A program made the translations under genes and the position numbers. A stretch of DNA of 6,532 nucleotides. It comes from JBAZDC01 sp041654595 (GTDB lineage: Bacteria; Pseudomonadota; Gammaproteobacteria; Burkholderiales; Burkholderiaceae_B). Positions 1 through 5,678 of the stretch are shown one piece after another; within the stretch, counting starts at the first letter, position 1, and each line of letters opens with the position of its first letter. Below the pieces are notes generated by a model. That model searched no databases and was not told the DNA's origin. It worked only from the letters and a program-made list of their open reading frames with translations. The stretch covers positions 1-6,532 of the forward strand of contig CAZKBT010000099.1 in the NCBI GenBank assembly GCA_964551305.1. The letters run 5' to 3'.

Positions 1-279
1 GCTCACGCCGTCGTGCTGATGGATCAGGCCGGGTGGCATATGACCGGAAAGCTCGTCATACCCCACAACATTAGCATCGTCGCGCTGCCGGCGAAATGTC
101 CCGAGTTGAACCCGGTAGAGAACATCTGGCAGTTCATGCGCGACAACTGGCTCTCCAACCGCGTCTTCACATCCTACGACAACATCGTCGACCACTGTTG
201 CGAGGCCTGGAACAAGCTGGTCGATCAGCCTTGGCACATCATGACCATCGGGCGCCGCAAATGGGCGCGTGGGTCATGA
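1..279 (+). CDS. IS630-family transposase, C-terminal fragment (5' end outside window)
   Basis: The frame is open from the first base of the window and ends at TGA 277-279, giving the last 92 residues of a DDE transposase. Two hallmarks of the IS630/Tc1-mariner superfamily are visible. VVLMDQAGWH carries the second catalytic Asp in the LDNAxxH-like context. LPAKCPELNPVENIW carries the third acidic residue, the Glu of VENIW. The first catalytic Asp and the N-terminal HTH would lie upstream of the window. The enzyme would cut and join the element's ends at TA targets. The right terminal repeat should lie shortly after the stop, near GGCTGGTATAAG (about 289-300), but without the left end it cannot be defined. 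The visible part has no frameshift or internal stop, so whether the element is intact cannot be judged. Confidence 0.9.
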   Translation, partial: AHAVVLMDQAGWHMTGKLVIPHNISIVALPAKCPELNPVENIWQFMRDNWLSNRVFTSYDNIVDHCCEAWNKLVDQPWHIMTIGRRKWARGS

Positions 280-310
280 TCTATGCAGGCTGGTATAAGA
301 GAGCGGAATT
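1..310 (+). mobile_element. Right end of an IS630-like insertion sequence (partial)
   Basis: The transposase fragment implies that the window starts inside an insertion sequence. IS630 elements are single-gene elements whose terminal repeat lies within a few tens of bases of the transposase stop, so the boundary is placed at about 310 by inference. No inverted repeat partner or TA duplication can be seen because the left end is missing. Confidence 0.5.
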
Positions 311-366
311 GGCCCCTGCGTAGGCATCGCAATCGCCATTTGCCGAATGACAGATCTGTTGCTTTA

Positions 367-376
367 TATTGCAATA
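367..376. promoter_or_regulatory. Perfect 10-bp palindrome TATTGCAATA, candidate operator
   Basis: TATTGCAATA reads the same on both strands and sits in an AT-rich patch about 11 bases before the first ATG of the small HTH-like gene. Many small HTH proteins bind a palindrome next to their own promoter, so autoregulation is plausible. A 10-bp AT-rich palindrome can also occur by chance. No convincing -35/-10 pair was identified around it. Confidence 0.3.
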
Positions 377-387
377 AATATCGTTTA

Positions 388-729
388 ATGTTACACATGG
401 CTATGCCCGTGTACGCACCAGATCTCGACCTCCAGAACGCCGCCAATGCCTATGTGGCTAATATGCACGACGGTGTCATAAGGCGTGCCGCGATCGCACT
501 AGAACTGGACTATATCATGTTCCGAAGGTTTCTCGCGACGGGGCGCGCGAAGCCGGAAAATAGACAAAAGGTCAGAAATGCGCTTGATGCCAACGAAGCG
601 GGAGTCGCAAAGGATCACAAGATTGCGCATGGTATCCCTATCGATGTTACCAGGTCGATGCTGACGCAACTCCTGGACGCATTGGACGCCTATCAGGCGG
701 GGTCAACTTCTCAGGGAGCGGGCCAATGA
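388..729 (+). CDS. Small putative HTH DNA-binding protein (113 aa)
   Basis: I do not recognise a named family. Residues about 31-66 (IRRAAIALELDYIMFRRFLA, then TGRAKPENRQKVRNAL) follow the lambda-repressor/XRE pattern: an alanine-rich first helix, a second helix after a short turn, a Gly, a Lys-Pro, then a final basic helix. The C-terminal helix around TRSMLTQLLDALDAY is amphipathic and could serve for dimerisation. The likely role is a small transcriptional regulator of the surrounding accessory DNA; this is inference. ATG codons at 388, 397 and 403 are all possible starts. None has a good Shine-Dalgarno sequence, and 388 is chosen as the first after the AT-rich palindrome. The frame stays open upstream to 283, but that part is arginine-rich and not protein-like. 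The gene lies just beyond the IS630 end, so it could be a remnant whose upstream part was replaced. Confidence 0.55.
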   Translation: MLHMAMPVYAPDLDLQNAANAYVANMHDGVIRRAAIALELDYIMFRRFLATGRAKPENRQKVRNALDANEAGVAKDHKIAHGIPIDVTRSMLTQLLDALDAYQAGSTSQGAGQ

Positions 730-800
730 TGGAACATATGGGTGAGGCTGGCCCCCACGATCGGGTTGCCCGTGCTGAAGGCGCCCGCAACTTTGCCTGA
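726..800 (+). CDS. Possible 24-aa ORF overlapping the HTH-like gene stop by ATGA
   Basis: An ATG at 726 overlaps the stop of the preceding gene in an ATGA arrangement, typical of translational coupling. The reading ends at TGA 798-800 and yields 24 residues starting MMEHMGEAGPHDRVARAEG. No domain is recognisable. It may be the start of a gene whose remainder was lost or shifted at the mobile-element junction downstream, or it may be chance. Only the overlap geometry supports it. Confidence 0.15.
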   Translation: MMEHMGEAGPHDRVARAEGARNFA

Positions 801-808
801 CAACGCCC

Positions 809-904
809 GGCATAGATGCTGGTGACGCCTATCTCGGCCTTACCGACGAAGCCGAAATGGCATTGATCACGGCTGCTCGCAGCAAGGCCCAGGTCGTCGG
901 CCTT
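809..904 (+). pseudogene. Orphan reading-frame remnant ending at the recombinase junction
   Basis: This frame reads GIDAGDAYLGLTDEAEMALI then TAARSKAQVVGL. Its balanced composition and alternating helix pattern look like genuine protein, unlike the other frames here. It has no start codon of its own: an in-frame TGA lies at 776-778 and the first ATG is internal. It runs straight into the 3' end of the minus-strand recombinase at about 903-905, after which the frame is only antisense. The simplest reading is a gene fragment cut by the same event that truncated the recombinase. I do not recognise the family, and with about 32 residues the call is weak. Confidence 0.25.
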
Positions 905-2018
905 AGGCGCGCAGCAGGCTCCCGAAGCGGGAACGAAAGCTGCTGCTCGACGGCATACCTTCGGCCTCGTCGATGATGAGACCGGAGAGCATACCCTGAC
1001 GCTGAAACAAAGCATGCAGCGACTTCAGCATTTCCTCGTCGGACATCCGAAAGGCGCGCTCGCGGATGATTGCCTGAGCTGCCTCGAACAGGCCCGGCTC
1101 CACGATCGCGGTGAACACCCCCTCCGCCCTGATCCACATCGCCGGTTCGTTGCGGATTCGTTTCTTCTTCAGCTTGAAGGAAACCCGGTTCCAGACATTG
1201 TTGCCGATATACTTCTCGTTGATCAGCACCTGATGGATCGCGCCGCGCGTCCATGGTCGCCCCAGATCGGTGACGAGGCCTCGGTCGTTCAGGATATCGG
1301 CGATCTCGCGTTCGGAGCGGCGGTCGAGGACGAACGACCGATAGATGTCGCGGACAACGCCGATCTCTTCTTCCGGGCCGGGCATGAGTACCACCCGGTC
1401 GGTCTGGATGCTCTTCTGTTCGCCTCGAGCCAGCTCTCCCTTGATCGCGCCGGTCTGATCGACGAGAACGCGCCGCAGGCCGAAACCCGCCGGTCCGCCC
1501 TGACGATAGCCAAGCTCGATCAGCCGGCATTGGCCGGCGAACACCTTGGTGGACAATTCCCTGCTGTATTCCCCGGCCATGGCGCGCTTGAAGCTCTTGG
1601 CCATGGTCGAGAAGGGGCTGCCATCGTTCTCGAACTGCTCGGCGCAGTAGTGGATGGCGATTCCAGCGCGGCGACAGATATACTCGTAGTAGGCGCTCTC
1701 GTCGGCATCCTGAAAACGGCCCCAGCGGCTGACGTCGTAGACCAGGATCGCCTCGAAACCGGCTTGTCCTGCAGTAACGTCATCGATGAGACTCTTCAGC
1801 GCATCGCGACCGTCGATGCTCAGGCCGCTCTTCCCTTCATCGGCATATGTCCTGACGATCGTGAAGCCTCGGGCCTCGGCGTAACGGCGAATAGCGTCGG
1901 CCTGGTTCTGGGTGGAATAGCGCTGATGATCGGTCGACATTCTGACGTACTGGGCGGCACGAATATTTCCCGTCCGCCCTTCCTCTCCGCCATCCGATCT
2001 GTCCCGCCAATCAACCAA
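903..2018 (-). CDS. Large serine recombinase, probably 3'-truncated (371 aa)
   Basis: The N-terminal resolvase domain spans about residues 19-165. The nucleophile is Ser28 in YVRMSTDHQ, with Arg26 beside it. R98 and R101 in VYDVSRWGR and the GEYSREL helix (150-156) complete the catalytic pattern. A Recombinase domain follows at about 178-290, with GFGL, the RGAIHQVL helix and the diagnostic NEKYIGNNVWN at 268-278. After IIDEAEGMP the protein stops at SLLRA. Relatives I recall continue with a further domain to well over 500 residues, so about a third seems to be missing. The stop TAA at 903-905 lies at an apparent junction with unrelated DNA. The start is TTG at 2018; no in-frame ATG or GTG precedes the catalytic strand, and an in-frame TGA lies about 90 bases upstream. 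Intact relatives move elements by synapsing att sites. This copy may still cleave but probably lacks part of its DNA-binding and regulatory region. It is divergent from the HTH gene at 2139. Confidence 0.85.
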   Translation of the reverse strand: MVDWRDRSDGGEEGRTGNIRAAQYVRMSTDHQRYSTQNQADAIRRYAEARGFTIVRTYADEGKSGLSIDGRDALKSLIDDVTAGQAGFEAILVYDVSRWGRFQDADESAYYEYICRRAGIAIHYCAEQFENDGSPFSTMAKSFKRAMAGEYSRELSTKVFAGQCRLIELGYRQGGPAGFGLRRVLVDQTGAIKGELARGEQKSIQTDRVVLMPGPEEEIGVVRDIYRSFVLDRRSEREIADILNDRGLVTDLGRPWTRGAIHQVLINEKYIGNNVWNRVSFKLKKKRIRNEPAMWIRAEGVFTAIVEPGLFEAAQAIIRERAFRMSDEEMLKSLHALFQRQGMLSGLIIDEAEGMPSSSSFRSRFGSLLRA

Positions 2019-2132
2019 ATCGACTGTCCCCGTTCCTTCAACGTCGGGTCGGAGTGAGACTGGAGCCGCAGGAAAGCGCGGGCCTGAATCACGTCAGCCC
2101 TCAAACTGCCCCGACCATAGGAGAAAAGGGCA

Positions 2133-2146
2133 GGAAACATGTTTCC
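2133..2146. promoter_or_regulatory. 14-bp perfect palindrome over the RBS and start codon of the HTH gene
   Basis: GGAAACATGTTTCC is a perfect palindrome. It includes most of the AGGAA Shine-Dalgarno sequence (2132-2136), the ATG (2139-2141) and the next codons. As DNA it is a good dimer-binding operator that would let the HTH product repress its own gene. As RNA it can fold as GGAAA-CATG-TTTCC and hide both the ribosome site and the start codon. Position and perfection argue against chance; function is inferred. Confidence 0.45.
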
Positions 2147-2516
2147 GAAAACGGGCAACAAATTGCACCGCGCCGCTGGTGAGCTGGACTTCGCCAGGCA
2201 CATGGCTGAGGCGTTGACAGCCGATCTCGGCTCCACGCATCGCGCCGTGAAGACGGCGATGCGCTGGACGGGCGCCAGCGAGCGGACGGTGAAGCATTGG
2301 CTGGCCGGCACGCACGCGCCGCGGGGATCGCATCTCGTCGGTCTGGTCCGGCATTCGGATCGGATGCTCGCCGAATTCCTGCGGGCCGCAGACCGGGGCG
2401 ACCTGATCATCGCGATAGAGCTATCCGCGTTGCGGTCGAAGCTCCTGGAGGTGGTGGAAATGATGGATGGTCACCGGCCCGGTGGGGGCGATTACGCTGA
2501 TACCAGTTTGAAATAG
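2139..2516 (+). CDS. HTH DNA-binding protein, divergent partner of the recombinase (125 aa)
   Basis: The protein has an N-terminal helical segment, then a helix-turn-helix at about residues 35-63: RAVKTAMRWTGASERTVKHW followed by LAGTHAPRG. The phrase xTGASERTVKHWLAGxxAP matches the XRE/phage-regulator type, where the second helix begins after the small-residue turn and contacts DNA. A helical C-terminal part (76-110) may dimerise, and the last 15 residues are Gly/Asp-rich and probably disordered. The ATG at 2139 has AGGAA four to six bases upstream and lies in a 14-bp palindrome. It is divergent from the recombinase with 120 bases between the starts, as in excision/integration control pairs. 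I recall similar small proteins beside this recombinase type in sphingomonads and relatives. Probable role: regulator or recombination-accessory DNA-binding protein of the element. Codon use is high-GC3 and intact. Confidence 0.75.
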   Translation: MFPKTGNKLHRAAGELDFARHMAEALTADLGSTHRAVKTAMRWTGASERTVKHWLAGTHAPRGSHLVGLVRHSDRMLAEFLRAADRGDLIIAIELSALRSKLLEVVEMMDGHRPGGGDYADTSLK

Positions 2517-2573
2517 CCTGTTCGTGTTCGAGACTTTCGCTGTTTTCAGAATCATGCGATCGAAGGTCAACAC

Positions 2574-2627
2574 CCTGAAAATGTGGGTAAGTTCTGGCGG
2601 AAGGGCATCGTTTCCCCGGTTTTCAGG
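2574..2627. repeat. Inverted repeat CCTGAAAA / TTTTCAGG (8-bp arms)
   Basis: CCTGAAAA at 2574-2581 is the exact reverse complement of TTTTCAGG at 2620-2627, with 38 bases between. A further TGTTTTCAG lies at about 2541-2549, so the half-site occurs three times in under 100 bases. The cluster lies between the HTH gene and a terminator, on the far side of the recombinase pair. It could be a regulator or recombinase half-site array. No function can be shown from sequence alone. Confidence 0.4.
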
Positions 2628-2643
2628 CATCTCACCGCGCTAT

Positions 2644-2663
2644 TTTCCCTGATAACAGGGAAA
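2644..2663. repeat. Hairpin/inverted repeat TTTCCCTG-ATAA-CAGGGAAA
   Basis: Two perfect 8-bp arms flank a 4-base ATAA loop. It shares the CCTG word with the CCTGAAAA/TTTTCAGG repeat 17 bases to its left. There is no following T-tract, so it is not a classical terminator. It could be a dimer-binding site, a transcript-end hairpin, or part of the element boundary. Confidence 0.5.
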
Positions 2664-2810
2664 GTGAGCGTCGTTCGCGGCGGACTACGCACACCGCCAT
2701 CTGCCGGTTTGTGACCTTTTTGCCGGGTTTGATCGCTGCCCGCCTAAAAGCCCGCCTTTCTCGAAGGGATGAGCTGCGATGGGCCAAGGCTCTCTAAGAC
2801 GACGAAGAAT

Positions 2811-2833
2811 CCACCCTAAGCGGTGGCTTTTTT
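2811..2833 (+). terminator. Rho-independent terminator
   Basis: CCACC (2811-2815), a 6-base loop, GGTGG (2822-2826), then C and six T (2828-2833). The 5-bp stem is short but GC-rich and the T-run is good in the plus direction. It lies nearly 300 bases after the HTH gene stop, so it may end that transcript or belong to chromosomal sequence displaced by the element. Confidence 0.6.
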
Positions 2834-3011
2834 GCTGCCTTGTCACTGATATGGCGCTCACGGTTCGTGGCGCTATTGGCATCATTCTGTTTCAACGCCT
2901 AGCATGCCAGACATATGACGACTTCCTGTAATAGTTCGGTGCCATAGTTCATGCGCTTCGGCAATAGAAGTGCTTTTCACAAGAAGAGCTCGCGTAGTTC
3001 GCAGGAATAGA

Positions 3012-3034
3012 CTGCACCTATCTCAGGGGTGCAG
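3012..3034. repeat. 7-bp inverted repeat CTGCACC / GGTGCAG before a small ORF
   Basis: CTGCACC at 3012-3018 pairs with GGTGCAG at 3028-3034 across a 9-base loop. The right arm abuts the AGGG that could serve as ribosome site for the ATG at 3041. It may be an operator or a leader hairpin. It could be chance, though the arms are perfect. Confidence 0.35.
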
Positions 3035-3040
3035 GGCACG

Positions 3041-3163
3041 ATGGATGTCGTGAAAAATTTCCAGACGGCTGCCAAAGATAATCCGATGCTTTGTGTGACC
3101 GCCAAGCGAAGTATCATTGCGCTGGATGTGGAAAAATATTCATCCACAAAATGGGAGACATGA
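3041..3163 (+). CDS. Possible small protein (40 aa), unrecognised
   Basis: ATG 3041 to TGA 3161-3163 encodes MDVVKNFQTAAKDNPMLCVT, AKRSIIALDVEKYSSTKWET. An AGGG about five bases before the ATG could act as Shine-Dalgarno, and an in-frame TAG lies some 30 bases upstream. The composition is ordinary for a soluble protein with no membrane segment. The codons are AT-richer than those of flanking genes, in keeping with the surrounding DNA. No family is recognised and a chance ORF of this length is quite possible. Confidence 0.22.
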   Translation: MDVVKNFQTAAKDNPMLCVTAKRSIIALDVEKYSSTKWET

Positions 3164-3228
3164 AGTCCTTTTTTCTCGTAATTTCAGGATGAAAGTGATA
3201 AAATCCAGCAATAAAGCGCCTGTTCTCG

Positions 3229-3453
3229 ATGTGGATATTATCAGTGGCTGACGATAACAAGACACGGAAGCGTGATGCCAATGGCGGCTGGAACGAGCGC
3301 TTCATCTCCGACGGCGGCGGGTTGACTTTCGACAACTCCGAAGCGGAAGGCGAGCCGTTCGATTTTTCGCCATGGGTGGAAGGCGAGGACGACGCCGGCA
3401 GCGAACCGCACAAGAAGCCCGTCACGGACAAGCGTGGCAAGCGAACTGCGTGA
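3229..3453 (+). CDS. Short acidic hypothetical protein (74 aa)
   Basis: The product is hydrophilic and charged: an N-terminal basic part (DDNKTRKRDANGG), a central acidic part (NSEAEGEPFDFSPWVEGEDD) and a basic tail (HKKPVTDKRGKRTA). It has no membrane segment or known motif. From about 3244 the codons are GC-rich at third positions like the chromosomal genes, while the first five codons are AT-rich. GTG 3244 is therefore an equally good or better start than ATG 3229; neither has a clear ribosome site. The abrupt change at 3244 may also mark a junction, making this the 3' remnant of a longer gene. Its stop TGA (3451-3453) lies inside the first unit of the 17-bp tandem repeat. It converges on the minus-strand exported-protein gene and overlaps its 3' end by about 30 bases. 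Confidence 0.45.
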   Translation: MWILSVADDNKTRKRDANGGWNERFISDGGGLTFDNSEAEGEPFDFSPWVEGEDDAGSEPHKKPVTDKRGKRTA

Positions 3454-3814
3454 CCGCGCGCTCGGCGTGACCGCGCGCTCGGCGTGACCGCGCGCTCGGC
3501 GTGACCGCGCGCTCGGCGTGACCGCGCGCTCGGCGCGCTGCTGGGTCTGGCGGTTGGCGATGCCGTACGGCGCCCGGCACCGTCACCGACAGCGGGCCGT
3601 GGATCGGCACCCGGTCGAGGCCCTGCTGCTGGAATTTTTCCAGCGTAGCGAGCGAGCTGGCCTGGCCGCTGGCGTTGAGGCCGATCAGCGGCTGGGGCGC
3701 GTCGGCCGGCGGCGCTGCCTGCTGCGCGGTGGTGGCGGTGGTGGTGGTGGCCAAGGTGCAGGCGGCGCAGGCGGCCAGCAGCAGGCCGCGGGCGGCAACT
3801 CCCTTCGATTTCAT
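3422..3814 (-). CDS. Small exported protein, possible lipoprotein; C-terminus altered by frameshift and tandem repeats
   Basis: ATG at 3814 is preceded by GAGGGA about eight bases upstream. The N-terminus MKSKGVAARGLLLAACAACT has basic residues, a short hydrophobic stretch and LAAC (residues 13-16), which fits a lipobox with Cys16 as the lipidated residue. Cleavage by signal peptidase I after the Thr/Ala-rich segment (20-30) is the alternative. The mature part (about 31-84: QQAAPPADAPQPLIGLNASG and onward to GPLSVTV) looks like real protein. After VTVP the called frame becomes Arg/Pro/Ala-rich. The neighbouring frame instead reads PYGIANRQTQQRAERAV, which is protein-like. One surplus base in the CCC at 3573-3575 (plus strand) would explain this. 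The rest runs through the 17-bp repeats and ends QFACHACP. The gene lies 88 bases behind the Sel1 gene on the same strand, perhaps co-transcribed. No family recognised; the true C-terminus is uncertain. Confidence 0.55.
   Translation of the reverse strand: MKSKGVAARGLLLAACAACTLATTTTATTAQQAAPPADAPQPLIGLNASGQASSLATLEKFQQQGLDRVPIHGPLSVTVPGAVRHRQPPDPAARRARGHAERAVTPSARSRRARGHAERAVTQFACHACP
3450..3534. repeat. Five perfect tandem copies of a 17-bp unit
   Basis: The unit GTGACCGCGCGCTCGGC occurs at 3450-3466, 3467-3483, 3484-3500, 3501-3517 and 3518-3534 with no mismatch. Since 17 is not a multiple of three, three units make one 51-base cycle. On the minus strand that cycle encodes AERAVTPSARSRRARGH without stops in any frame. 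On the plus strand each unit brings a TGA. The array spans the 3' ends of two convergent genes, and perfect identity implies recent expansion or ongoing slippage. Confidence 0.97.
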
Positions 3815-3902
3815 TGGCTTGTCCCTCTTTTTCTCCCGCTTTCCTGCTTTCACAACGGGGCGGGGAATGCAACCTTCTTTCCGGTTTGGACTGGGCGGGG
3901 CG

Positions 3903-5618
3903 TTACCATTCCTCCGCGTCGGTATCGACAAGATCGATGTCGCCCGATTGGCGGAGCTGCAGAAGAAGCGCCTCGCCGCGCGCGATCTCCTCGGCGGAAA
4001 GCAGCCTTTGGGTCGCGCTCCGCAGGCGCTCGATCCTGGCCGGGTTCCCGCCGGCCGCCAGACGGGAAAGCGCATAGGCGACGACCGTGTTTCTGCGCAC
4101 GCCCCAGCCGTCGAAATAGATTTGAGCCAGCATGAGCCGGGCTTCTTCCATCCCCTGCCGCGCCGCCTTGCGCACCCAGCCCGCGCCTGTTTCCTCGTCC
4201 TGGGATACAGCCCGCCCCGTGAGATACAGGCCGCCAAGGATATATTGGGCGGGGGCGTGTCCCTGTTCGGCGGCCTTCCGCAGCAAGTCGATGGCGGCTT
4301 CGTCGTTCTGTGGCAGGCCGCCGTCCTCGAGGTCACCCCTGAGATAGAGGGTGGCGAGGCCGGTCTGTGCAATGGCCAGCCCCTGTTCGGCGGCCTGCCG
4401 ATACCAGGCCGCCGCCTGCGCGAAATCCTGTGGCACGCCCCGACCCTCGAAATACATGGATCCGATATTGGCCTCTGCCGGACCGTAGCCCTGTTCGGCG
4501 GCCTTGCGGAACCAGCCCATGGCCACTGCATTGTCATGCGGCACGTCGATGCCTTCGACATAGAGCACACCGAGGGAATATTGCGCCCGTGCAAGGCCCT
4601 GTTCAGCGGCTTTGCGGAACCAGCCCGCGGCTTCTTCGTCGCTTTGCGGTACGCCTTTGCCGAAATGGTACAGGCTGCCGAGATTGGCTTGCGCGTCGGC
4701 GTTCCCCTGTTCGGCGGCCAGGCGATACCAGTTGGCGGCCTCCTCATGATTCTGCGGCACCCCCTGGCCATGGTCGTAAAGATTGCCAAGGCCGTTCTGC
4801 GCGTCGGCGTTCTGCTGCGCCGCGGCGCGGGCGAACCAGCCGGCGGCTTCCGCATAATCCTGCGCCAGGCCGGCGCCGTCGCGATACATGACACCAAGGG
4901 CGAATTGCGCCATGGCAAAGCCCTGTTCGGCGCTTTCCCGGTACCAACTGGTGGCCATTACGGGGTCTGGTATCACGCCTCGCCCATATTGGTAGAGCTG
5001 GCCGAGATTATGCTTGGCGGCGCTGCTGCCCCGTCTTGCTGCTTCCTCGTACCATTTGTGGGCCTGAGCGAAATCCTGCGCCACGCCCTTGCCATGATCG
5101 TAAAAATAGCCGAGGTTGAACTGCGCGCTCGGGTCGCCTTGTCTGGCTGCCTCGTGGTACCACTTGACAGCCTCTTCGTAGCTTTGCGCCACGCCAGCAC
5201 CATCGAGATAGAGGCCGCCAAGTTTCGACTGCGCCCTTGCGTGCCCCTGTTCGGCGGCCTGCCGATACCAGCCAGCGGCCGCCGTGGCGTCTTCGGGCAC
5301 GCCGTCGCCGTTCCGATAGGCTTCGCCAAGCGCATATTCGGCTTCGGCAAGCCCTTGTTCGGCGGCCTTGCGGAACCATTCGACCGCCCGCGCCGAATCC
5401 TGCGGCAGCCGCTCGCCGAAGGCATAAAAAGAGCCGATCACGAATTGCGCCCTGGCGTCCCCGGTGGACGCCAGTTCCTGAAGATCGTCGGGAAGATCGG
5501 CGGTGGTTTCCCTTACTGCCTCGGGCGGGACAGGGGCATCGGCGCCGCCGTTGTCGGGCGCGGCAAGCGCCGGAAACGCCAGCAGAAGGGAAATCGCCAA
5601 TCCGGGCCGACTTGCCAT
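3903..5618 (-). CDS. Secreted Sel1-repeat (TPR-like) protein, 571 aa
   Basis: The start is ATG 5618. It has GGAGTGGAGG just upstream and opens a signal peptide (MASRPGLAISLLLAFPALA, cleaved before AP). The frame stays open upstream to 5759, but that part is only the tRNA-Leu read as protein. After a Pro/Ala linker, 13 Sel1 repeats of about 36 residues fill residues 54-525. Each has the form ARAQxxLGxxYxxGxGVPQDxxxAxxWxRKAAEQG; the last (EEARLMLAQIYFDGWGV) is degenerate. A charged 46-residue tail ends IDLVDTDAEEW. Sel1 arrays form alpha-solenoids that bind other proteins; exported ones act in envelope assembly, signalling or host interaction. No catalytic domain is present, so an adaptor or scaffold role in the periplasm is the safest reading. 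The gene begins 60 bases behind the tRNA and may be partly read from its promoter. At DNA level several repeats share CCCTGTTCGGCGGCC (plus strand), so unit gain or loss by recombination is possible. Confidence 0.93.
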   Translation of the reverse strand: MASRPGLAISLLLAFPALAAPDNGGADAPVPPEAVRETTADLPDDLQELASTGDARAQFVIGSFYAFGERLPQDSARAVEWFRKAAEQGLAEAEYALGEAYRNGDGVPEDATAAAGWYRQAAEQGHARAQSKLGGLYLDGAGVAQSYEEAVKWYHEAARQGDPSAQFNLGYFYDHGKGVAQDFAQAHKWYEEAARRGSSAAKHNLGQLYQYGRGVIPDPVMATSWYRESAEQGFAMAQFALGVMYRDGAGLAQDYAEAAGWFARAAAQQNADAQNGLGNLYDHGQGVPQNHEEAANWYRLAAEQGNADAQANLGSLYHFGKGVPQSDEEAAGWFRKAAEQGLARAQYSLGVLYVEGIDVPHDNAVAMGWFRKAAEQGYGPAEANIGSMYFEGRGVPQDFAQAAAWYRQAAEQGLAIAQTGLATLYLRGDLEDGGLPQNDEAAIDLLRKAAEQGHAPAQYILGGLYLTGRAVSQDEETGAGWVRKAARQGMEEARLMLAQIYFDGWGVRRNTVVAYALSRLAAGGNPARIERLRSATQRLLSAEEIARGEALLLQLRQSGDIDLVDTDAEEW

Positions 5619-5678
5619 CGCCTCCACTCCGCACTTGCTGCGCGACAACATGAACGACCGCGCGCAATGTCCAGAAAA

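Larger units (their letters stand above)
2834..3228. other. Gene-poor, AT-richer intergenic stretch
   Basis: This stretch has clearly lower GC than either side, with several A/T runs, especially at about 3045-3200. Both strands have frequent stops. The only items that stand out are a 7-bp inverted repeat at 3012-3034 and a 40-residue ORF behind it. I see no RNA gene, CRISPR-like repeat or recognisable broken gene. The composition suggests horizontally acquired or non-coding DNA between the mobile region and the chromosomal genes. Confidence 0.5.

Noticed and set aside
1014..2057. Plus-strand reading frame opposite the recombinase
   Set aside because: It is antisense to a protein with clear catalytic motifs, and it shows no family pattern.
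2685..2885. Minus-strand 66-codon frame
   Set aside because: It runs through the terminator hairpin, has no ribosome site and has a random, Arg/Pro-rich composition.
3450..3534. The 17-bp repeats as a CRISPR array
   Set aside because: The units are directly adjacent with no spacers, and no cas gene is present.
3721..3765. GGT-rich run as a separate microsatellite
   Set aside because: It encodes the Thr/Ala-rich segment behind the signal peptide of the exported protein and is imperfect.
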